Source: Hoylesella enoeca JCM 12259
Lineage (GTDB): Bacteria; Bacteroidota; Bacteroidia; Bacteroidales; Bacteroidaceae
Direction of reading: 5' to 3'
Length of the DNA: 44,926 nt
Assembly (NCBI RefSeq): GCF_000613405.1
Contig: NZ_BAIX01000016.1
Location: 1-44,926 of the forward strand
Each line of letters starts with the position of its first letter. Positions within the stretch are counted from its first letter, which is position 1. Shown here piece by piece: positions 36,336 to 44,920 of this stretch. Position numbers and translations under genes: made by a program. The notes beneath the pieces are model-generated. The model was given only the letters and a program-made list of their open reading frames with translations, made no database searches and was not told the origin of the DNA.

Positions 36336-37269
36336 GGTAGTTCGATACACACCCGAAAAAGCCGACGAATGGAATACGTTCACGGCCCGATCTCGAAACG
36401 GAACATTTCTTTTCGATCGACGATATATGGACTATCACAGCGCCAGATATCACGATCACTCGCTGATGATTTATGACCGTGGTCGTCTTGTAGCCTTATT
36501 TCCGGCCAACGAAACGGTCGACGGCCGACTGATCTCGCACGAGGGCCTTACCTACGGCGGATTAATCGTGGGTCGAAAAACCATTACCGACACTGTGATC
36601 AACGCCTTTTCGACCCTCGAAAAGTATCTCATCACGGCACGTTTACAGGTTGTTATCTACAAGGCTGTGCCCCGAATCTATCACGATATACCTTCGGAGG
36701 AAGATCTGTATGTGCTTACACAGATCTGCAAAGCACGTCTCATAGGGCGCGATCTCTCGTCAGTCGTCGAACTCAGAAGCCGTATTCGTTTCACCGAACT
36801 GCGTCGACGCGGCACCCGAAAAGCCCAAGCTGCGGGTATTTCCATTGCTGAGAGCGATGATATCGATACATTTTGGCAGATTCTCGACAACAATCTCACC
36901 CGTAAATACGGTGTACATCCCGTGCATTCGGCTTCCGAACTACACCTGCTGAAACATCGTTTTCCCTCTCAGATTCGTTTGTTTATGGCGCGCGAGGGGC
37001 AAGAGACAGTGGCGGGAACCGTTGTTTATGTCTGCCGCGACACCATTCACGCTCAATATATAGCAGCATCGGCACGCGGCAAGCAGACAGGCGCACTCGA
37101 TTTGTTGTTCGCCCGCCTGCTCGACGACGACTTTCGCGAGGCCCGATATTTCGATTTCGGCCGGTCGACAGAGACACTGGGGCAAATGCTCAACCGCGGT
37201 CTGATCTTTCAAAAAGAAGGATTCGGCGCACGCGGCATATGCTATGACACGTACGAATGGTATTTATGA
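36319..37269 (+). CDS. GNAT/FemAB-like acyltransferase
   Basis: The 316-residue protein has a FemAB/GNAT (Acetyltransf_6-like) layout. The N-terminal half includes FTARSRNGTFLFDRRYMDYH and YGGLIVGRK. The C-terminal GNAT half has FMAREGQETVAGTVVYVCRD and HAQYIAASARGKQTGALDLLFARL with the acyl-CoA-contact region, and FDFGRSTE near the end. Related proteins in sugar clusters are proposed to acylate amino sugars. The classic FdtC is a hexapeptide-repeat protein, so this would be a non-homologous alternative. It overlaps the FdtA-like gene; ATGs at 36319 and 36328 are both possible. Confidence 0.85.
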   Translation: MSPMFEVVRYTPEKADEWNTFTARSRNGTFLFDRRYMDYHSARYHDHSLMIYDRGRLVALFPANETVDGRLISHEGLTYGGLIVGRKTITDTVINAFSTLEKYLITARLQVVIYKAVPRIYHDIPSEEDLYVLTQICKARLIGRDLSSVVELRSRIRFTELRRRGTRKAQAAGISIAESDDIDTFWQILDNNLTRKYGVHPVHSASELHLLKHRFPSQIRLFMAREGQETVAGTVVYVCRDTIHAQYIAASARGKQTGALDLLFARLLDDDFREARYFDFGRSTETLGQMLNRGLIFQKEGFGARGICYDTYEWYL

Positions 37270-37353
37270 AACTGTCATTCACCGCAAAACCATCAATTTT
37301 TCATCACTAATCCCTCATCATACATCGTAATCCTCCTCATCTGTCATCCATCA

Positions 37354-38448
37354 ATGATCCCCTATTTAGATCTCAAACGCATCAACGCACAGTATGTCGA
37401 CGAGCTGAACAAAGCCCTTTCGACCGTAGCAAATAGCGGTCGTTATCTGCAAGGCGAGGCCGTTTCGCTATTTGAAAAGCACTATGCCGCCTACATTGGA
37501 ACCCGTCATTGCATCGGATGCGGCAACGGATTAGATGCACTCACACTGATTCTGCGTGCCTATATAGCACTCGGCGAGATGCAACCAGGCGATGAAATCA
37601 TCGTTCCGGCCAATACATTCATCGCATCGATACTGGCTATCAGTGCCGCAGGATTGACTCCACGACTCGTCGAACCCACGCTCGACACGCTCCAAATCGA
37701 CGACACACGCATCGCCGAAGCCATCAATACGCGGACACGCGGACTGATGATCGTGCACCTTTACGGCCGTTGTGCCTATACCGAACACATCCGAAAGCTG
37801 TGCGATCAGCATCATCTGCGCCTGATCGAAGATAATGCGCAGGCACACGGATGCCGTTACGCCAACCGCCGAACAGGCTCATTGGGCGACGCATCAGGGC
37901 ATAGCTTCTACCCAGGAAAGAATCTCGGGGCGCTGGGTGACGGCGGAGCGGTGACGACTGACGATGACCAGCTGGCCGAAACCATACGCTCGTTGGGCAA
38001 TTACGGTAGCAGTAGCAAGTATATTTACCCTTTTCGCGGCATCAACAGTCGGTTAGACGAACTTCAAGCAGCTGTTCTCGACGTCAAATTACGGTATCTC
38101 GACGAGGCTAACGACCGTCGTCGCCGACTCGCCGAACAATATATTGCCTGCATTCACAACACTCATCTTCGCATTCCGAACTCTCCGAGCGACTGCGTTT
38201 ATCATATTTTCCCCGTCTTTTCTACCCGTCGCGACGATTTGCAAAAGCATTTGGCGGCTTGCGGTATAGAAACACTCATCCATTATCCCATACCTCCTCA
38301 TCGGCAGGATTGTTACCCGTCGTTGCATCATCTATCGCTGCCCATAACCGAACAGATTCATCGCGAGGAGCTGAGTCTGCCCCTCCATCCGGCTCTGACG
38401 GATGAAGAGACCAATCACATCATCGATGCCGTCAATGCATTTCGATAG
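37354..38448 (+). CDS. DegT/DnrJ/EryC1/StrS sugar aminotransferase (FdtB-like)
   Basis: This PLP enzyme of 364 residues likely aminates C3 of the dTDP-3-keto-6-deoxyhexose. It has GCGNGLDALTLIL for substrate/PLP binding, IVPANTFIAS, IEDNAQAHG with Asp160, and SFYPGKNLGALGDGGA with the Schiff-base Lys189. The C-terminal FRGINSRLDELQAAVLDVK and IHYPIPPH are typical of this family. It follows the acyltransferase gene after 84 bases. With RfbB and the FdtA-like protein it gives a plausible route to dTDP-Fuc3N or dTDP-Qui3N; stereochemistry cannot be read from sequence. Confidence 0.92.
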   Translation: MIPYLDLKRINAQYVDELNKALSTVANSGRYLQGEAVSLFEKHYAAYIGTRHCIGCGNGLDALTLILRAYIALGEMQPGDEIIVPANTFIASILAISAAGLTPRLVEPTLDTLQIDDTRIAEAINTRTRGLMIVHLYGRCAYTEHIRKLCDQHHLRLIEDNAQAHGCRYANRRTGSLGDASGHSFYPGKNLGALGDGGAVTTDDDQLAETIRSLGNYGSSSKYIYPFRGINSRLDELQAAVLDVKLRYLDEANDRRRRLAEQYIACIHNTHLRIPNSPSDCVYHIFPVFSTRRDDLQKHLAACGIETLIHYPIPPHRQDCYPSLHHLSLPITEQIHREELSLPLHPALTDEETNHIIDAVNAFR

Positions 38449-38659
38449 AAACAGCAGAATCGTGGCGAGTAAACAAGTATGAAAAAGATTGACAAAAGAG
38501 CTTTCTCCGAATATTAATTTCTAAGTCGGAAAAGTTCATTCACAAAGCAAGAAACAACCGTTTTCTCTTTCGTTTTCATCTGTCAGCAACACAAAAGCCG
38601 TTTTTCATCATTCCGAATACAGTTAATCGAAAAATGGAAAACAGCCTTTCACACCTCTT

Positions 38660-39931
38660 TTATATTCCTTTAACGTTAATACGCAAACCTACCTGCACGC
38701 TGAAGTTAAGCGGTGTTTCTTTGAACACATTGCGAACGCGACTTCTGTTATCGAAATAATACTTTACACCGGGCTCTGCATAAATGCCCACTTGGGGAAA
38801 AACATCGTATTGAACGCCCACGGACGCACCGGCAGACCATTGTACACGATCTTTATCCATTGGCTGTGGGTTGCCCTCAGTGGCAATATTCGCCTTGACA
38901 TTGATATCGGCTTCACCGCCCAAAGAGACATAAGTCTTAACGTGTTTGATACCCCACACATTATAATGAGCCGTCAACGGAACGCCGACATAATGCAATG
39001 TCTGAACGTTTTTCACCTGTTCGGTCCCCATAATGTGTACGAAGTCGGAACGAACCTTGGTATAGGTCACACCCGTCGATACTGACCAACGACGCGACAG
39101 ACCGTAACGCACCGACAAACCGAACGATATCGGCTGGTGATGATGCTCCTTTTCGCCATAATCAGTAAGGTAAATCGGGGCACGTTTGGCATAAGACATC
39201 TCGGCAAGATCATTATTTCCGCTTACCGATTCGCTCATCAGCACACCATTGGAATTGGCTTGTCCGATGACAGCATTAGACGCATAGGCCATTAGGTCTA
39301 ACTTGGAATGACGAACTTGGGATGCGGAAGGGCGCGTATGGAATAAAGAATTGTTATTTGGACGAGATGAGGTTGAAGCAGAAGTAGGATGCTCCCGCAC
39401 GACGCCCTGTGTTCGGGCATTCTCGTTACGACTGTCAGAAGTCTGGCGATCGGCCGTTACTTGCGTTGCATTTAACGTCTTTTCGTCGGGTAATTGACCG
39501 TTAGTCACGTCGTGATTAACGGCATCTTGCGTTGCATCCAATTCACGATCGGAAGTGGCGAAAGCGATGAGAGACTTCGCTTTCACAAGTTGTCTCTCAC
39601 CAATATTCGCTTGATAGTCAGAAATTGAGTTATCTTTGATGGTCTCAACAGCCCTTTCCGCAAGCGGTGTAGGATGCTGTACCTTATTTGCAAAACGGTT
39701 CTCTGCGGAGCGATAAGCAGAGCGATAGACGTAAATCCCGCCTAAAACGAGACAGAGCAGTGCTGCAGCTACGGCAGCAATGCGCGTCATCGGCAAGATG
39801 CGAGCACGCCGCCGGGTCTCGGCCTGACGGTCGAGCATCCGCTCAATATCCTGCCACAAATCGTCCGGGGCAGCCTCTTCATAGTCTGCCAAACGGTCGT
39901 GCAGTCGTTGTGTCCAGTCTTTTTTGCTCAT
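38660..39931 (-). CDS. Membrane-anchored protein with C-terminal outer-membrane-barrel-like domain
   Basis: The 423-residue protein has a cytoplasmic helical N-terminus (about 1-48, with DDLWQDIERMLDRQ), one transmembrane helix (about 50-69) and a long polar Thr/Asn/Ser-rich linker. A PorT-like beta-barrel domain of about 160 residues follows, with FGLSVRYGLSRRWSVSTGV, TLHYVGVPL and a C-terminal VQVGLRINVKGI. It overlaps the ECF sigma gene by ATGA, so the N-terminus probably acts as an anti-sigma factor, bound to the sigma factor and to the inner membrane; this is inferred. The linker region carries repeat-like DNA (39444-39540). Confidence 0.8.
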   Translation of the reverse strand: MSKKDWTQRLHDRLADYEEAAPDDLWQDIERMLDRQAETRRRARILPMTRIAAVAAALLCLVLGGIYVYRSAYRSAENRFANKVQHPTPLAERAVETIKDNSISDYQANIGERQLVKAKSLIAFATSDRELDATQDAVNHDVTNGQLPDEKTLNATQVTADRQTSDSRNENARTQGVVREHPTSASTSSRPNNNSLFHTRPSASQVRHSKLDLMAYASNAVIGQANSNGVLMSESVSGNNDLAEMSYAKRAPIYLTDYGEKEHHHQPISFGLSVRYGLSRRWSVSTGVTYTKVRSDFVHIMGTEQVKNVQTLHYVGVPLTAHYNVWGIKHVKTYVSLGGEADINVKANIATEGNPQPMDKDRVQWSAGASVGVQYDVFPQVGIYAEPGVKYYFDNRSRVRNVFKETPLNFSVQVGLRINVKGI

Positions 39932-40469
39932 ATCTCGTTGTTTTTTAAATATTCATTGATCATTTTCCGCAATATCCTTTTGGCTCTCGAAAACTGCGAT
40001 GCAGACGAGTTTTCTCTGATTCCCAACCTTTCGGCAATCTCTTTATGACTCATCTGCTCGAAGACATACATATTGATCACCGATCGATAACCCACAGGTA
40101 GCTGGCCTATCATTCCTGTCAACACATCGGGCGGAATCTGCTGTACGCCGGGATCGTCGTCATCGGAATCTTCGGGAATATCATCCGTGTAACAGAATCG
40201 CTGATTGCGCCGTAAGAAATCTAATGCTTCATTAGCCACAATACGGGCTATCCAGCCTCTGACAGACCCCTCGCCGCGATACTCGAAACGACCGATCGAG
40301 GTGAATATCTTCACAAAACAGTCCTGTAAAACATCGCGCAGATCTTCCCGATCGGTATATATCTCAAGCCGACAGCCGTTGCATAGCCGGAATATCGGTC
40401 GTACAGCCGCCGCATTGCAGCCCTGTCGCCCCGCCGAATATCGTCTAACAGTACCTGTTCTGCGTTCAC
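39928..40469 (-). pseudogene. ECF sigma factor, frameshifted near 40354
   Basis: A GTG at 40469, directly after the stop codon of the preceding lipoprotein gene (TAAGTG on the minus strand), gives region 2 with LLDDIRRGDRAAMRRLYDRY and LRYIP. The frame is then lost. It resumes as DREDLRDVLQDCFVKIFTSI and runs through RFEYRGEGSVRGWIARIVAN (region 2.4) and region 4 (LPVGYRSVINMYVFEQMSHK, IAERLGIRENSSASQFSRAK) to 39928. One added base (for instance ATACCCGATCGG) restores about 180 residues, the usual length. It would direct RNA polymerase to a small regulon; its ATGA overlap with the membrane-anchored barrel gene suggests that protein controls it. Confidence 0.87.
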
Positions 40470-41093
40470 TTATTTACTGCTTTCCTTTCTTTTCGTGCCC
40501 GTAAAGACCAGACTCAGTTCCGGAACAGGCCTGCGTAGACTGACGCGCTGCTGTGTTTCCTGTCCATCGGGTAGTGTGACAGGATCCTCTAAATAACTGT
40601 CGGTAACGGAGTTGACTTTGATTTTGATGACAAATGAGTTGGTGTATCTGTTGTATATCGCTACAGGATTCTTGTCGATGGCGTAAGTCGACGTGAAAAT
40701 GGTATCTCGTGCCACATAGCGAAAGTTATAATCGGATTTGTCGAAAGTGAAATAATAACTGTCATGAGACACTCCGTTGACGATGTAATGCATTGGGAGA
40801 CCATAGTCTTCTTCTTTGATCGAGAAATGACTCACGATCGATTCCGGGTAAAAATGCTCGATGATATAGTTTCGCGGCATATTGTTGATGTCGACATAAG
40901 CCCCAACATAGAGGCTGGCAGAGTCGGCTTGTTCGCCGTTTACAGTCCAATAGCCATCGTAATCGCCTGAATATAACTCTCGTCCGATTTGAGTTCTCTG
41001 CGTCAGCAAATCCTCTTCATTATTGGCCATACATGCATTGAACACGCAGACAGCCAGTGAAACGATGGTGACGAATATGCAAATCCTCTTCAT
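40470..41093 (-). CDS. Lipoprotein, unknown function, first gene of the ECF sigma operon
   Basis: The 207-residue product has a signal peptide and a probable lipobox FNAC (Cys21). The mature part is a beta-rich domain with LYSGDYDGYWTVNGEQADSA, YIIEHFYPESIVSHF and VNSVTDSYLEDP. It looks like the small beta-sandwich lipoproteins of unknown function (DUF4840-like) in Bacteroidetes; the family label is uncertain. Its stop codon abuts the start of the sigma factor gene, so it is likely the first gene of the sigma/anti-sigma operon. Confidence 0.75.
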   Translation of the reverse strand: MKRICIFVTIVSLAVCVFNACMANNEEDLLTQRTQIGRELYSGDYDGYWTVNGEQADSASLYVGAYVDINNMPRNYIIEHFYPESIVSHFSIKEEDYGLPMHYIVNGVSHDSYYFTFDKSDYNFRYVARDTIFTSTYAIDKNPVAIYNRYTNSFVIKIKVNSVTDSYLEDPVTLPDGQETQQRVSLRRPVPELSLVFTGTKRKESSK

Positions 41094-41126
41094 CTTCTAT
41101 TTGATACTTTTTTACCTTTATAACTG

Positions 41127-41134
41127 CAAATATA
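41127..41134 (-). promoter_or_regulatory. -7 box for the lipoprotein-sigma operon
   Basis: TATATTTG on the minus strand lies 33 bases upstream of the ATG at 41093 and matches the -7 consensus. No good -33 box is seen. Confidence 0.5.
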
Positions 41135-41191
41135 GGAAATCTTGCAGCAATCAGGCTTGTTTTTATGCTTAAATGCAAATCAGAATGGAGA

Positions 41192-41223
41192 TTTGGGATA
41201 TTGAAAGGATTTTCTTACCTTTG
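41192..41223 (+). promoter_or_regulatory. Promoter for topB
   Basis: TTTG (41192-41195) and TACCTTTG (41216-41223) are separated by 20 bases, an ideal -33/-7 pair. The topB ATG is 27 bases downstream. Confidence 0.75.
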
Positions 41224-41249
41224 CATTCCCGAACAACGACACGGTAAGA

Positions 41250-43307
41250 ATGATTGTTTGCATAGCAGAGAAACCCAGTGTAGCCAGAGATATTGCACAC
41301 GTTTTGGGAGCGACAAGCACCCACGACGGATATATGGAAGGCAATGGCTATCAAGTAACGTGGACTTTCGGTCATCTGTGTACACTGAAAGAACCGAACG
41401 ACTATATGCCCAACTGGAAACATTGGAGCCTTGCCGCTCTGCCGATGATTCCCCCGCGGTTTGGCATTAAACTGATAGACGACGAACGGATACGCCGGCA
41501 ATTTGCCGTGATCAAACGCCTGATGCAGGCCGCAGACGGCATTATCAACTGCGGAGATGCCGGCCAGGAGGGTGAATTGATTCAACGCTGGGTGATGCAG
41601 AAGGCGCAAATTAAATGTCCGGTCAAGCGACTTTGGATTTCATCGCTTACCGAAGATGCCATCAAACAAGGCTTCGATACGCTCAAAGATCAATCCGAAT
41701 ATCGGCCGCTTTATTTGGCGGGGCTTAGCAGAGCGATTGGCGACTGGATTCTCGGAATGAATGCCACACGTCTATATACGTTGAAATACGGGCAGAACAG
41801 ACAGGTGTTGAGTGTCGGTCGCGTGCAGACTCCCACGCTGGCACTTATCGTTCAGCGCCAAAAAGAGATAGATGGCTTCAAGCCCGAGCCTTATTGGGTG
41901 CTCTCCACGATTTACCGCGATACGCTGTTCACGGCCGTCAAAGGGAGGTTCAGCAACAAGGAGGATGGTGAAAAGGCTTTCGCCGGCATTGCCGGAAAAC
42001 CCTTTGAGATAACAGACATTACGAAGAAGAAAGGCTCGGAGGCGCCTCCGCACTTGTTTGATCTCACGTCTTTGCAGGTAGAATGCAACAAGAAATTCAG
42101 CTATTCGGCTGAGACCACACTCAATCTGATACAGAGCCTTTATGAGAAAAAGTTCACGACATATCCCCGCGTAGATACACAATATTTGAGCGACGATATC
42201 TACCCCAAATGTCCCAGCATCTTACGGGGATTGCGCGGATATGAAACGTGGATACAACCACTCATCGACCGACCACTCATCAAAAGTAAAAAGGTGTTCG
42301 ATACATCCAAAGTTACAGACCACCACGCAATTATTCCCACAGGTGTTCCGATACAGAATCTTACCGATATGGAACGGAACGTTTATGATTTGATTACCCG
42401 CCGCTTTGTCAGCGTGTTTTATCCAGATTGCAAGTTCGCCACAACGACCGTATTTGGGGCCGTTGACAAGACCGAGTTTAAAGTCAGCGGTAAAGAGATT
42501 CTTGCCCCGGGATGGCGCATTGTATATGAAAAAGAGCAGCAAGTGCAAGACGATGATGAGACCAAAAAGAGTGACGAGGAGCGCACATTGCCCACATTCA
42601 CAAAGGGAGAAAGCGGTCAGCACACGCCAACATTGACTGAAAAGCAGACCACACCACCCAAATACTACACCGAGGCCACATTACTCCGCGCAATGGAAAC
42701 GGCAGGAAAATTCGTAGAAGACGAAGCCTTGCGCAGCGCCCTGAAAGAGAACGGCATCGGCAGACCCTCATCGCGCGCCTCGATCATTGAAACGCTCTTC
42801 AAGCGCCACTACATCAAACGCGAACGAAAGAATCTGTTGGCCACACCGACAGGCATCGAACTCATCGATACCATTCACGAAGAGTTGCTGAAGAGTTGCG
42901 AGTTAACGGGTATTTGGGAAAAGAAACTGCGCGACATTGAGCATCAGAGATATGACGCCAATCAATTTATCAATGAATTGAAAGCACAGATTACAGAGAT
43001 CGTCAACGGCGTCTTACGGGATAACAGTAATCGCCGCGTCACCGTAACAACCGAAGAAGACTTGAAGAAAAAGATGGCCAAGAAAGCTGCATCAACCGCT
43101 CGCAGCTCATCATCGAAACCGAAGAAGAAGTCCCGAACAAAAGAAACACCTCCGCACTCGCTCCCAGCCGACGACAGCATCATCGGTAAGCCCTGTCCCG
43201 TTTGTGGCCAAGGCATCATCCTCAAAGGTCGCACTGCCTACGGATGCAGCAATTGGAAGAATGACTGCACATTCAAATTACCATTCGGGAAAGGTATCGG
43301 ACAGTAA
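41250..43307 (+). CDS. topB: DNA topoisomerase III
   Basis: This type IA topoisomerase relaxes or decatenates DNA through a transient 5'-phosphotyrosine. The 685-residue protein has the TOPRIM domain at its start (MIVCIAEKPSVARDIAH) and NCGDAGQEGELIQRW with metal-binding acids. It also has SVGRVQTPTLALIV, the catalytic Tyr in KFTTYPRVDTQYLSDD, and GIGRPSSRASIIETL. The basic C-terminus (about 590-640) is Lys/Ser-rich. It ends with a Cys-containing module (CPVCGQGI...GCSNWKNDCTFKLPF), a topoisomerase zinc-ribbon type. It has its own promoter. Length and motif order are normal for bacterial TopB. Confidence 0.96.
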   Translation: MIVCIAEKPSVARDIAHVLGATSTHDGYMEGNGYQVTWTFGHLCTLKEPNDYMPNWKHWSLAALPMIPPRFGIKLIDDERIRRQFAVIKRLMQAADGIINCGDAGQEGELIQRWVMQKAQIKCPVKRLWISSLTEDAIKQGFDTLKDQSEYRPLYLAGLSRAIGDWILGMNATRLYTLKYGQNRQVLSVGRVQTPTLALIVQRQKEIDGFKPEPYWVLSTIYRDTLFTAVKGRFSNKEDGEKAFAGIAGKPFEITDITKKKGSEAPPHLFDLTSLQVECNKKFSYSAETTLNLIQSLYEKKFTTYPRVDTQYLSDDIYPKCPSILRGLRGYETWIQPLIDRPLIKSKKVFDTSKVTDHHAIIPTGVPIQNLTDMERNVYDLITRRFVSVFYPDCKFATTTVFGAVDKTEFKVSGKEILAPGWRIVYEKEQQVQDDDETKKSDEERTLPTFTKGESGQHTPTLTEKQTTPPKYYTEATLLRAMETAGKFVEDEALRSALKENGIGRPSSRASIIETLFKRHYIKRERKNLLATPTGIELIDTIHEELLKSCELTGIWEKKLRDIEHQRYDANQFINELKAQITEIVNGVLRDNSNRRVTVTTEEDLKKKMAKKAASTARSSSSKPKKKSRTKETPPHSLPADDSIIGKPCPVCGQGIILKGRTAYGCSNWKNDCTFKLPFGKGIGQ

Positions 43308-43414
43308 TTAGGAAATCTTTCCATCTTTCCATTTTTTTCATCTTTTTTCGTTATCCGTGCAAGATTTACAGAGTTTTTTGTTTCTCTAATAAACAACTTT
43401 AAACTCACTCAAAA

Positions 43415-44652
43415 ATGAAAAAGCTATTGATGAATTCCTGCGTAGCGCTCACCGCAGCGACTATGCTCATTGCCTGTGACAAAAACGACAATCCGACACC
43501 GGGAATTAAATACAATCCGGGGAAAATAACATTGTCAGCCGCACAACAACAAAATGTTAACGGAAACAACGGATTTGTCCTGCGACTGTTCAATCAGGTT
43601 GCTTCTGCATCTGATAAAAGCTTTGTTCTCTCTCCGATCAGTCTCACTTACACGCTTGCAATGCTCAACAACGGAGCAGCAGGCGAAACACAGCGCGAAA
43701 TAACCAAGGGCTTAGGATTTGGCGAAACGACGCCAACTGCTGTCAATGCATTGTGCAACAAACTGATTACCGAGCTCCGAAGCTCGATAAATCTACCCGA
43801 ATCGATATTGCCAATGCCGTGGTCGTTAACGAAAAGTATAAACTATTGCCTGGCTTTACAAGTACGGTTACCAAAGATTATGGCGCACTTGCGGTCAACA
43901 AAGATTTCACTTCACCGGCCACACTGACTTATATAAACGACTGGTGTAAGACTAAAACACAAGGAATGATTCCTCAAATAATAGACAAGGTCAATCCCAA
44001 AGCATTGACTTATCTGCTGAATGCCATATATTTTAAGGGCCGTTGGCTGGAAAAATTTAATAAAAACAATACACGTGAGACTACCTTCACCACAGAGAAA
44101 AACGTTAAGACCAAAGTGCAGATGATGCACCAAAAAGCAGGTTTCCGCTATAATGAAAATGCTATTTGTCAAACCTTAATACTTCCTTACGGCAATGGGT
44201 CTTACCAAATGGTGGTTCTTCTGCCCCGAGAAGGTAAAAAGATAACCGATGTTTTAAACAGTTTAAATGCCGAGAAATGGACTGACAATATCAAAAAATG
44301 TCACAATACGAAAGTCAATCTATCGCTCCCACGCTTCACAACAACTTATAACCAGCAGCTGAACAGCATTGTACAAGCACTGGGTATGTCTCTGATCTTC
44401 AATACAACGAAAGCAGACTTCTCTCGATTGAGTACTACTCCAAGTTATGTTTCTCGTATTTTGCAAAACGCAAAAATAGAAGTAGACGAGCAAGGAACTA
44501 AGGCAGCAGCTGCCACAGTTGTTGAAAATGGGCTCACTGCTATTGGTCCAGAATCAGAAGTCGTGTTCAAGGCCGATCACCCTTTCATCTACGCGATTAC
44601 CGAATACAGTACCGGAACTATCTATTTTATGGGTGCTTATCAGGGAGATTGA
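43415..44652 (+). pseudogene. Lipoprotein serpin, frameshifted near 43774
   Basis: The ATG at 43415 gives a signal peptide with lipobox LIAC (Cys21), then a serpin start with NNGFVLRLFNQV and SFVLSPISLTYTLAMLNNGA. The frame is lost after KLITE and resumes as APKLDKSTRIDIANAVVVNE, carrying on through ALTYLLNAIYFKGRWLEKF and VQMMHQKAGFRY to the reactive-loop hinge DEQGTKAAAATVV and FKADHPFIYAI. Adding one G in ACCGAGCTCCG (as ACCGAGGCTCCG) restores about 412 residues. Serpins trap serine or cysteine proteases by loop insertion; an inhibitory type is suggested by the small-residue hinge. A surface role against host or own proteases is inferred. Confidence 0.9.
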
Positions 44653-44675
44653 TTCTCCTCGTATCACATGTTGAC

Positions 44676-44716
44676 GCCCCTGCGCAAGCCGATAACAGCC
44701 TGTGCAGGGGCATTTT
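44676..44716 (+). terminator. Terminator after the serpin gene
   Basis: GCCCCTGCGCA pairs with TGTGCAGGGGC (one G-U pair) around a 14-base loop and is followed by ATTTT. It begins 23 bases after the serpin stop codon. Confidence 0.85.
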
Positions 44717-44771
44717 CAGCCGTTCACGAAGCGTTAGTTACATGAAGATTCCATACATTTTTTAAATTTTC

Positions 44772-44803
44772 TTTGCTCGTTTAAAAAAGTTTCCTTACCT
44801 TTG
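44772..44803 (+). promoter_or_regulatory. Promoter reading out of the window
   Basis: TTTG (44772-44775) and TACCTTTG (44796-44803) are separated by 20 bases, a perfect -33/-7 pair. It drives transcription into the right-end repeat and beyond the edge. Confidence 0.7.
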
Positions 44804-44812
44804 CCGCCGATT

Positions 44813-44920
44813 CTTCGCCTTCGCCCCCTAAGTTAGGGGGATGGGGGTCTGAACAAGCGAGAGACCGATCAAAAAGAACAAACGAGAAGTATGATTAAAC
44901 AAGCAAATATAACCAGCAGC
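44813..44920 (+). repeat. Dispersed repeat, right copy
   Basis: This copy carries TTCGCCCCCTAAGTTAGGGG, then GTCTGAACAAGCGAGAG, then GCAAATATAACCAGCAGC. It matches, in inverse orientation, the repeat at 159-238. The perfect hairpin CCCCCTAA-G-TTAGGGGG lies at 44824-44840. The right copy has about 28 more bases between the blocks than the left copy. Confidence 0.75.

Noticed and set aside
38449..38659. Gene in the gap after the aminotransferase
   Set aside because: No open frame with a start signal or recognisable product was found; the stretch is plain intergenic DNA.
13104..44652. Programmed ribosomal frameshifting at the broken genes
   Set aside because: Unrelated genes are affected, no common slippery sequence followed by a structure is visible, and the pattern is better explained by single-base losses.
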